Shown: positions 1-4,500 of the stretch, in pieces
Layout: every line of letters starts with the position of its first letter
Numbering within the stretch: the stretch's first letter is position 1
DNA from: JBAYHA01 sp964605975
Lineage (GTDB): Bacteria; Patescibacteriota; Patescibacteriia; UBA11705; JABHMO01
Assembly: GCA_964605975.1 (NCBI GenBank)
Contig: CAZSER010000040.1
Coordinates: forward strand, 1 to 5,441
Direction of reading: 5' to 3'
Length of the DNA stretch: 5,441 nucleotides
Translations under genes and position numbers: made by a program
Notes under the pieces: generated by a model
Databases searched by the model: none
The model's input: only the letters and a program-made list of their open reading frames with translations
What the model was told of the DNA's origin: nothing

Positions 1-375
1 TTGGAAAATTTAAAGCAAGTTTTTTCCGACTTTGACTCCATTGAATTCGAAAAAGTAGAAGATTTTTTGACAAGAAAAATATTTTCTATTGAGATAGATG
101 ATTATATTTTTCGGCAGGTTGTTTTGGAAAAAATAGCTCAACAAGAAAATTTAAAAATTACAGGACAAAATCCGCCTGTTTGGCAAGTAGAATTTTCCGA
201 GGGGTTGTATTATGAACAAGCCCAAGAAATTTTAATGGAAATATCTTCACTTATTAAATTAATTCAAGAAGAAGAGAAAAATGATTTCTTTGCTAGAATT
301 ATAAAGGAAAATATATCCCAACAAGACTTAGAAAAGCTAGAAAAAAATTATTCAGACATTGTTTTGATAAAATAA
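1..375 (+). CDS. Hypothetical protein, probably C-terminal part of a longer gene
   Basis: The frame is open from the left edge to a TAA at 373-375, giving 124 residues. The first codon is TTG, which could be a start, but the frame reaches the window edge without an upstream stop or promoter, so the true start probably lies outside. I do not recognise the family. The protein is acidic and Lys/Glu/Ile-rich, mostly predicted helical (for example the stretch around residues 72-95), with no cysteine and no membrane segment, so it is probably cytoplasmic. A short segment near residues 57-64 (NPPVWQVE) is the only part that looks non-helical and motif-like. It converges on prmC, and its stop codon lies inside the shared palindromic terminator. 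Base composition matches the neighbours. Function is unknown. Confidence 0.75.
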   Translation: MENLKQVFSDFDSIEFEKVEDFLTRKIFSIEIDDYIFRQVVLEKIAQQENLKITGQNPPVWQVEFSEGLYYEQAQEILMEISSLIKLIQEEEKNDFFARIIKENISQQDLEKLEKNYSDIVLIK

Positions 376-399
376 AAAAACGAGTTAACTCGTTTTTTT
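374..399. terminator. Bidirectional intrinsic terminator
   Basis: This is a perfect 26-bp palindrome: seven A, CGAG, TTAA, CTCG, seven T. It forms an 11-bp stem with a TTAA loop and has a U-tract on whichever strand is transcribed. It overlaps the stop codon of the left-edge gene and lies about 60 nt past the prmC stop, between two convergent genes, so it can end transcription from both sides. A second, all-A/T inverted repeat (432-440 with 449-457, loop of 8) sits between it and prmC and is probably only base composition. Confidence 0.88.
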
Positions 400-458
400 G
401 TTTTTTATTTTATTTTTATCTTTTTTTTGGTAATTTTTTAGAGTAATTTAAAAAATTT

Positions 459-1343
459 CTAAACCAGCGTTGTTTTTAGCTTTTTTTTAAAGTTTATTTC
501 TAGTATTCTGGAATATCCCTGATAGTCTACCTGTGTGTTTATTTGTGCTTGGGGGAAAATTTTTTTTATTTCTGCCGTCAAAATTTTGTCTTGATCATGA
601 CCAATTTCCAGAAAAAGATAGTGCGGTTTTTCTTTTAATTTTTTAATTTCGCAAAAAAGTTTTTGATAAAGACCAATTCCTTTATTAGGAGCATAAAGCG
701 CCATTGCCGGCTCGAAAAGTAAACTTTTCTCGCCGGAACTAACAAATTCATTTTTAATTTTTTTATCCAAATATGGTAAGTTGGCAACAACAATATCAAC
801 TTTTTTGTTTTTGATTGGTGTAGTTAGGTTGCCATGAAAAAAGGATATTTTGGTTTTAAATTTCAAACTATTTTTTTGTGCGACCTTCAAGGCGGATGAG
901 GACTTTTCTACTGCCAACCATTGATGTTTATTTCCATTGTTTTCTAAAGATAAAGAAATTATTAAAGCACCTGATCCTGTTCCAATTTCAGCTATTGTTT
1001 GTAGCTGGGATTCTTTTTTGAGAAGGTCAGTTATTTTACTAACAAGTAGTTCTGTTTCTGGGCGAGGGATTAAAACTTTTTGATTGACAAAGAATTCTCG
1101 ACCATAAAAACTTTTTTTCTTTAATAAATAAGCAAGCGGAAAATGGTTTGCTCTTTTTTTTATTTGTTGCCAAAATTTTTTTGCTTGGTTTTGGGTAAGT
1201 TTTTTTTCTGAATACGCAATCAAAAAAGAGCGATCTTTTTTTAAAATAGAACTTAGCAATAAAGAAGAATCCAAAAAAGGATTATCAATTTTTTTGTTTT
1301 TGAGTAGTTCGGTTGCTTTTTTTAGCGTTTGAGAGATATTCAT
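459..1343 (-). CDS. prmC: Peptide chain release factor N5-glutamine methyltransferase
   Basis: PrmC (HemK) uses S-adenosylmethionine to methylate the glutamine of the GGQ motif in release factors, which speeds peptide release on the ribosome. The 294 residues have the usual family length and layout: an N-terminal helical substrate-binding domain (about 1-80), the conserved IPRPETELLV segment (92-101), the SAM-binding motif I EIGTGSG (119-125), the catalytic loop NLPY (188-191), and EPAMALYA (211-218). Most family members have NPPY, in which the side chain and backbone of N-P-P hold the target glutamine; here the second position is Leu. The ATG at 1343 lies 3 nt after the stop of prfA, which encodes its substrate, so the two are co-transcribed and probably translationally coupled. 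No Shine-Dalgarno sequence is visible. The stop codon is TAG. The alternative, an N6-adenine or rRNA methyltransferase (KsgA-type enzymes also carry NLPY), is unlikely because of the IPRPETELLV segment and the prfA neighbour. Confidence 0.96.
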   Translation of the reverse strand: MNISQTLKKATELLKNKKIDNPFLDSSLLLSSILKKDRSFLIAYSEKKLTQNQAKKFWQQIKKRANHFPLAYLLKKKSFYGREFFVNQKVLIPRPETELLVSKITDLLKKESQLQTIAEIGTGSGALIISLSLENNGNKHQWLAVEKSSSALKVAQKNSLKFKTKISFFHGNLTTPIKNKKVDIVVANLPYLDKKIKNEFVSSGEKSLLFEPAMALYAPNKGIGLYQKLFCEIKKLKEKPHYLFLEIGHDQDKILTAEIKKIFPQAQINTQVDYQGYSRILEINFKKKLKTTLV

Positions 1344-1346
1344 GGT

Positions 1347-2404
1347 TTATTTCGCTTCGTGAAAAGAGGCTTCTTTGAGGGCGTTAATGATTGGTTGTAA
1401 ATTTCCATCCATAATTGAGGAGATGTTATTCCAGCTCTCATGGATACGATGATCGGTAATACGATCCTGGGGAAAGTTGTATGTACGAATTTTTTCACTA
1501 CGATCTCCGGAACCGATTTGGGCTTTTCGATTAGCGCCAAGTTCAGCTTGTCTTTTTTCCATTTCCATTTCCAAAAGGCGAGAACGCAAAACAATCATGG
1601 CTTTTTCTCGGTTTTGCATTTGTGATCGTTCATCTTGGCAATTAACCACGGTGTTTGTGGGCAAGTGAGTAATTCTGACTGCTGAATAGGTTGTGTTGAC
1701 GCTTTGTCCTCCGTGTCCTCCGGCACAAAAGGTGTCAATTTTTAGATCTTTGGGATCGATTTTAAAATCAATTTCTTCTGCTTGGGGTAAAACGGCAACG
1801 GTCACTGCACTGGTATGAACTCGTCCTGCTTTTTCTGTTTCAGGAACTCGTTGAACTCGATGAACGCCTCGTTCAAATTTAAGTTCTCCAAAAACATTTT
1901 TGCCATTAATTTCAAAAATTACTTCTTTGAATCCTCCTAATCCAATTTCATTGCTGGATAAAATATTTAATTTCCAGCCATTTTTCTCGGCATATCGGGC
2001 ATACAAACGAAAAAGTTCGGAGGCAAACAAGGCTGATTCGTCTCCTCCCGTTCCNNNNNNNNNNGCAATTCCATAATGATATTTTTTTTATCATTAGGAT
2101 CTTTGGGTTGTATTGCCAATTTTAATTTTTGGGATAAATCTTCGATTTGTGGCTCAAGTTCGGAAATTTCTAATTCAGCCAAGTTTTTCATTTCTGGCTC
2201 GTTGCTGGATAAAGTTTCTTGAGCTTGTTGTTGTTGGTCAACTTTTTTCTGATACTCATTTATTAGGTCAACCGTATCTTTTAGTTCCGCGTGTTCACTG
2301 GAATATTCAATTACTTTTTTTTGATCATTCAAAACGACTGGGTCAGATAATAATTTTTCCAGTTCGATAAAACGATTTTTAATTTTGTTGATTTTTTCTT
2401 GCAT
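1347..2404 (-). CDS. prfA: Peptide chain release factor 1 (interrupted by an assembly gap)
   Basis: RF1 recognises UAA and UAG in the ribosomal A site and triggers hydrolysis of peptidyl-tRNA. The N-terminal 113 residues (2404 down to 2066) form the coiled-coil-like domain 1 and end in KDPNDKKNIIMEL. After ten N, the frame resumes as GTGGDESALFASELFRLY. Restoring the usual family text ELRAGTGG gives a protein of about 350 residues, close to the 360 of E. coli RF1. In that numbering, the stop-codon-reading PxT motif is PET at about 186-188 (in RVPETE), which identifies RF1; RF2 has SPF there. The catalytic GGQ is at about 230-232 (bases 1704-1712). The conserved ITHLPT, CQDERSQ and RTYNFPQDRITDHR segments follow. 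The two halves are in different frames only because the N run is an arbitrary length, so I do not call this a pseudogene. The ATG at 2404 has no Shine-Dalgarno sequence. The stop is TAA, 3 nt before prmC. Confidence 0.96.
2055..2064. other. Assembly gap of ten N inside prfA
   Basis: Ten undetermined bases join two contig ends. On the minus strand the left side ends GAA TTG C and the right side resumes GGA ACG GGA. The conserved RF1 text at this point is E-[L/V/I]-R-A-G-T-G-G, so the missing bases should be the last two of an Arg codon (CGN) plus an Ala codon (GCN), which is 5 bases. That number also brings the two halves into one frame, whereas 10 does not. The N count is therefore best read as a placeholder. 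Confidence 0.9.
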
Positions 2405-2452
2405 AAATTAAGGTAGTTGAATAAATTTTATAAAAAAGTAATTGTCCAAATT

Positions 2453-2480
2453 TTATTTTTAAACTATAGTTTAAAAAAAA
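2453..2480. repeat. A/T palindrome in the prfA leader
   Basis: Bases 2456-2477 form a perfect 22-bp palindrome centred on AAACTATAGTTT (2461-2472). Past one A/A mismatch, two further pairs extend it to 2453-2480. It lies about 50-75 nt upstream of the prfA ATG and downstream of the proposed prfA promoter, so it would be in the 5' leader. It could be a protein-binding site, a weak RNA hairpin or chance in A/T-rich DNA. It is not a convincing terminator for the minus strand, because A rather than U follows the stem there. Confidence 0.5.
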
Positions 2481-2512
2481 GTTAAGATAAATGATAAATT
2501 TCATTATAATTT

Positions 2513-2541
2513 ATTATAACAAAAAACCGCGAATTTTTCAT
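2513..2541 (-). promoter_or_regulatory. Proposed prfA-prmC promoter
   Basis: On the minus strand an extended -10, TGTTATAAT (2521 down to 2513), is preceded at 17-bp spacing by ATGAAA (2541-2536), which matches TTGACA at 4 of 6 positions. Transcription would begin near 2506, giving a leader of about 100 nt before the prfA ATG. The -35 falls in the loop region of the rpmE terminator, so the two signals overlap. A second TATAAT lies at 2508-2503. The identical nonamer occurs in front of two plus-strand genes in this window. Confidence 0.55.
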
Positions 2542-2566
2542 AAAAACAAAAAACAGTCGCGGTTTT
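2521..2566 (-). terminator. rpmE terminator
   Basis: On the minus strand, AAAACCGCGA (2566-2557) pairs perfectly with TCGCGGTTTT (2532-2523), a 10-bp stem whose centre is G/C. A 24-nt A/T loop separates the arms and the right arm runs into six T (2526-2521). It starts 7 nt past the rpmE stop codon. It should end most rpmE transcripts, so prfA probably relies on its own promoter. Confidence 0.85.
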
Positions 2567-2573
2567 AAATTGG

Positions 2574-2858
2574 CTATTTATCAGTTTTTTTGTTATCTTT
2601 TTTGGCTTTTTGGGCTTCTTTTTTGGCTTTTTTGCCTTTGACATTAGCTTTGGCTTCTTTTTTGGCAAATTTTTCTTGGAACTTTTCTACTCGACGAGCA
2701 GTATCAACCAATTTTTGTTTACCGGTGTAAAAAGGATGACAGTTAGAACAAAGCTCAATTTTAATCAACTCAACTGTTGATCCGGTCACAAACTCATTGC
2801 CACAAGCGCAGACAACTTTTGCTTGAGGATAGTACTTAGGATGGATATCTTTTTTCAT
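2574..2858 (-). CDS. rpmE: 50S ribosomal protein bL31, zinc-binding form, with basic tail
   Basis: bL31 is a peripheral large-subunit protein that bridges the 50S and 30S subunits near the central protuberance. The family core occupies about residues 1-65: MKKDIHPKYY at the start, then CACG (Cys17, Cys19) and CSNC (Cys37, Cys40). These are the four zinc-ligand cysteines of the C+ type, so this is not the zinc-free paralogue. HPFYTGKQK (41-49) is also a family hallmark. Most bL31 proteins have about 70 residues; this one has 94, with a Lys/Ala-rich tail from about 66 to the end that probably contacts rRNA. The ATG at 2858 gives the exact family N-terminus. A promoter and a terminator flank the gene, so it can be a monocistronic unit upstream of prfA-prmC. 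The stop codon is TAG, and no Shine-Dalgarno sequence is visible. Confidence 0.97.
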   Translation of the reverse strand: MKKDIHPKYYPQAKVVCACGNEFVTGSTVELIKIELCSNCHPFYTGKQKLVDTARRVEKFQEKFAKKEAKANVKGKKAKKEAQKAKKDNKKTDK

Positions 2859-2886
2859 ATAATTTTAGATTAAATAATGCAAGAAA

Positions 2887-2915
2887 ATGATATCATAGTT
2901 TAATTTTTTTTACAA
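2887..2915 (-). promoter_or_regulatory. rpmE promoter
   Basis: On the minus strand, TTGTAA (2915-2910), a 17-bp spacer and TATCAT (2892-2887) form a sigma-70-like promoter. The bases TGA directly before TATCAT add an extended -10 (TGn). Transcription would start near 2880, leaving a leader of about 22 nt before the rpmE ATG. The -10 lies in a small palindrome, ATGATATCAT (2887-2896). Confidence 0.7.
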
Positions 2916-2950
2916 GAGGGTAGTCGTCTTTGACCTTTTTATTAGCTAAA

Positions 2951-2982
2951 ATTGGCAGATTTGATGTTCCAATCTTAATTGG
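2951..2982. repeat. Three ATTGG/CCAAT half-sites between divergent genes
   Basis: ATTGG (2951-2955), CCAAT (2969-2973) and ATTGG (2978-2982) lie within 32 bases. The middle copy can pair with either neighbour, giving a 5-bp stem with a 13-nt loop or a 5-bp stem with a CTTA loop. The site lies between the divergent rpmE and YtxH promoters, upstream of both, so an operator is conceivable. Nothing else in the sequence supports this, and short A/T-rich repeats arise easily by chance. Confidence 0.3.
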
Positions 2983-3051
2983 TTTTAGGGGGTGTTTAGA
3001 AATGGCAAGAGGTAATAGTTTGAGAAGTTAATTATTCAAAGCTGTGGATAG

Positions 3052-3081
3052 CTGAACTTTTTTTATTTTTTGTGTTATAAT
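3052..3081 (+). promoter_or_regulatory. Promoter of the YtxH-like gene
   Basis: The extended -10 TGTTATAAT covers 3073-3081, and a second TATAAT overlaps it at 3081-3086. CTGAAC (3052-3057) is a weak -35 match at 18-bp spacing. Transcription would begin around 3088-3093, so the leader before the ATG at 3102 is only about 9-14 nt. Confidence 0.7.
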
Positions 3082-3101
3082 ATAATTGAAAAATAAAAAT
3101 T

Positions 3102-3428
3102 ATGAAAACAAAAAAATTTTTGGCCGGTTTGGCCATGGGCACAATTTTAGGTGGAGTGTTGGGTCTTTTTTATAGCCCAGCTTCAGGCAAGAAGAATCGC
3201 GAAAAATTCCAGAAAATCTCTCAAAAAGTTAGCAAAGAGTTGATTGATAAGTTGACCAAAATGAAGAGCTTTTCGCAAAAAGAGTATGATTTGGTTATTG
3301 AGAATATCGTCAAAAAATATGCCAAGAAAGATTTGTTGTCTAAGGATGCGTGGATAGAAATTGTCAAAGAGTTAAAGAATCGTTTTGGTGATATTGCCAA
3401 AGAAGTCAAGAAAGCTAACAAGAAATAG
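3102..3428 (+). CDS. YtxH-like small membrane protein
   Basis: The 108-residue protein matches the YtxH / gas-vesicle GvpP-like pattern. A short basic start (MKTKK) is followed by a Gly-rich membrane helix (about residues 6-24), the signature YSPASGKKNRE (24-34) just after the membrane, and a long Lys-rich amphipathic helical tail ending in KKANKK. The N-terminal hydrophobic segment probably anchors it in the cytoplasmic membrane with the tail in the cytoplasm. Family members are general-stress or envelope proteins whose molecular role is poorly defined; the name does not imply gas vesicles here. The ATG follows an extended -10 promoter by about 20 nt and has no Shine-Dalgarno sequence, so the mRNA may be nearly leaderless. 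It is divergent from rpmE and followed by a structured region and a terminator, so it is probably transcribed alone. The stop codon is TAG. Family assignment is fairly sure; function is not. Confidence 0.88.
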   Translation: MKTKKFLAGLAMGTILGGVLGLFYSPASGKKNREKFQKISQKVSKELIDKLTKMKSFSQKEYDLVIENIVKKYAKKDLLSKDAWIEIVKELKNRFGDIAKEVKKANKK

Positions 3429-3433
3429 TTAGG

Positions 3434-3481
3434 CCATTGATCGCAAGGTCAAGGTTTAAATATCTAATTCGCAAGAATTAG
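3434..3481 (+). other. Tandem hairpins with GCAA tetraloops
   Basis: Two hairpins follow the YtxH-like stop codon. The first pairs 3434-3442 with 3447-3454 (eight pairs including one T-G, with A3436 bulged) around GCAA at 3443-3446. The second pairs CTAATTC (3464-3470) perfectly with GAATTAG (3475-3481), again around GCAA (3471-3474). GCAA belongs to the GNRA class of very stable RNA tetraloops, which suggests RNA-level structure. The pair ends 23 nt before the terminator hairpin, so the transcript would carry three consecutive hairpins. This could be a stabilised 3' UTR or a small RNA processed from it; there is no direct evidence of an independent ncRNA. Confidence 0.5.
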
Positions 3482-3504
3482 TGGTTAAAGTAAAAACCCA
3501 AGAG

Positions 3505-3544
3505 AAAAAAAAGAGTCCTTCTTATTCGGGGGACTCTTTTTTTT
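3505..3544 (+). terminator. Strong intrinsic terminator after the YtxH-like gene
   Basis: Eight A plus GAGTCC (3505-3518) pair with GGACTC plus eight T (3531-3544). The stem is 14 bp, with two possible T-G pairs extending into the 12-nt loop. The run of eight T follows the G/C part directly on the plus strand. The symmetric A-tract would let it work on the minus strand as well. It separates the YtxH-like gene from lgt. Confidence 0.9.
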
Positions 3545-3571
3545 GCGGAAAACAATCTTTTGCCGTAAAAT
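3543..3571 (+). promoter_or_regulatory. Proposed lgt promoter
   Basis: TTGCGG (3543-3548), a 17-bp spacer and TAAAAT (3566-3571, 5 of 6 with TATAAT) precede lgt. The -35 begins in the last T residues of the upstream terminator. Transcription would start near 3578, only a few bases before the ATG at 3581, so the mRNA would be almost leaderless. Unlike the other promoters here, it has no TGn extension. Confidence 0.5.
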
Positions 3572-3580
3572 ATAAGTTAT

Positions 3581-4399
3581 ATGGAGCTTTTTTGGCAAAC
3601 ATATTTACCGGTAAATGAAATGGTTTCATTTTTTGGGATATCAATTCGTTGGTATGCATTTTTTATTGTTGTTGGAGCAATTATCGGTTTTGCTCTTTTG
3701 CAAAAAATGATCAAGAAATATCAACTTGAATTTGGTGATTTGGAGTGGTTAATGATCTGGTCAGTAATTGGAGGTATTATTGGAGCTCGTTTGTATTATG
3801 TTATTTATGCGTGGCCATTTTTTGCTGAAAATCCACTTCAAATTTTACAGATATATAATGGAGGATTGGGTATTTTTGGGGCGATGGCCGGTTTTTTGTT
3901 GGTTATTTATTTGTGGTGTCGTTATTATAATTTCAGATTTTTAACATTAGCCGATTTTTTGGTTTTGGCCATTTTACCGGGACAAATTTGGGGTAGATTT
4001 GGAAACTATTTTAATCAAGAACTTTTTGGTAAGCCGACGGATGGTTGGTGGGGAATTATAATTTCGCCCGAGAATCGTCCAGTTGGTTATGAAAGTTTCT
4101 CTTTTTTTCATCCTGTTTTTTTGTATGAAAGTCTTTTGAATTTATTATTGTTTTTGGGACTGTTTGTTTTGGTAAAAAAGATTTATGAAAATAAAGAAAA
4201 TTTAAATAAATGGAGTGGAACAGTTTTCTATTTTTATTTATTTGGCTATGCTATTATTCGGCTTTTTTTGGAACAGGTGAGAATTGATTATTCACCACTT
4301 TTTTTGGGTTGGCGGGTGGCGGGATGGTTTAGTTTAATTTTATTGATTTTATCGGGCTTTTTAATTGTTAGTAAGTTTTGGAAAAACAGAAAAAAATAA
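3581..4399 (+). CDS. lgt: Prolipoprotein diacylglyceryl transferase
   Basis: Lgt is a multi-pass inner-membrane enzyme that moves a diacylglyceryl group from phosphatidylglycerol to the lipobox cysteine of prelipoproteins, the first step of lipoprotein maturation. The 272 residues (E. coli has 291) form about seven hydrophobic segments and contain the family landmarks. These are ISIRWYA (20-26), GARLYY (68-73), GGLGIFG (94-100), the signature GRFGNYFNQELFG (138-150) with Arg139 matching E. coli Arg143, HPVFLYES (177-184), and YAIIRLFLE (223-231). In E. coli the segment matching GGLGIFG is GGMSFHG, and its His103 is reported essential; here Phe99 takes that place. From memory, actinobacterial enzymes have GGLGIWG there, so the change does not by itself mean loss of activity. 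The ATG at 3581 lacks a Shine-Dalgarno sequence. The stop codon is TAA. No lspA lies in the window, and the exported protein downstream has no lipobox. Confidence 0.96.
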   Translation: MELFWQTYLPVNEMVSFFGISIRWYAFFIVVGAIIGFALLQKMIKKYQLEFGDLEWLMIWSVIGGIIGARLYYVIYAWPFFAENPLQILQIYNGGLGIFGAMAGFLLVIYLWCRYYNFRFLTLADFLVLAILPGQIWGRFGNYFNQELFGKPTDGWWGIIISPENRPVGYESFSFFHPVFLYESLLNLLLFLGLFVLVKKIYENKENLNKWSGTVFYFYLFGYAIIRLFLEQVRIDYSPLFLGWRVAGWFSLILLILSGFLIVSKFWKNRKK

Positions 4400-4407
4400 A
4401 GAAAAAT

Positions 4408-4434
4408 AATGGGCTGAAACAATCCACATTTTTT
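4408..4434 (+). terminator. Possible weak lgt terminator
   Basis: AATGGG (4408-4413) can pair with CC-A-CATT (4424-4430) with one bulged A, around a 10-nt loop, followed by a T-rich run (4429-4434, then GTTTGTTT). It starts 9 nt past the lgt stop. The stem is short and imperfect, so some transcripts may read into the next gene. Confidence 0.4.
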
Positions 4435-4436
4435 GT

Positions 4437-4465
4437 TTGTTTAATGGTTCCAAAAATGTTATAAT
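4437..4465 (+). promoter_or_regulatory. Promoter of the exported repeat protein
   Basis: TTGTTT (4437-4442), a 17-bp spacer and the extended -10 TGTTATAAT (4457-4465) make the best promoter in the window. Transcription would start near 4472, giving a leader of about 29 nt to the ATG at 4501. Confidence 0.7.
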
Positions 4466-4500
4466 TTACACACAAAAACAAAAATATAGTTTTGAATAAA

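Noticed and set aside
1440..1668. Plus-strand open frames opposite prfA.
   Set aside because: They lie wholly antisense to the strongly conserved GGQ-containing half of RF1 and have no promoter or family resemblance.
1347..2404. prfA as a frameshifted pseudogene.
   Set aside because: The frame offset is fully explained by the arbitrary ten-N gap; both halves are intact and conserved.
3002..3031. Nine-codon open frame (ATG to TAA) with AGGGGG 9 nt upstream, between the divergent rpmE and YtxH promoters.
   Set aside because: It is too short to judge, has no promoter of its own, and the recognised genes here do not use such ribosome-binding sites; the G-run may be coincidental.
3102..3428. Gas vesicle function for the small membrane protein.
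   Set aside because: The GvpP/YtxH name reflects a shared short domain; no gas-vesicle genes occur nearby.
3434..3481. A tRNA or riboswitch in the region after the YtxH-like gene.
   Set aside because: The two hairpins do not form a cloverleaf or a known aptamer, and they follow a gene and precede a terminator rather than leading into lgt.
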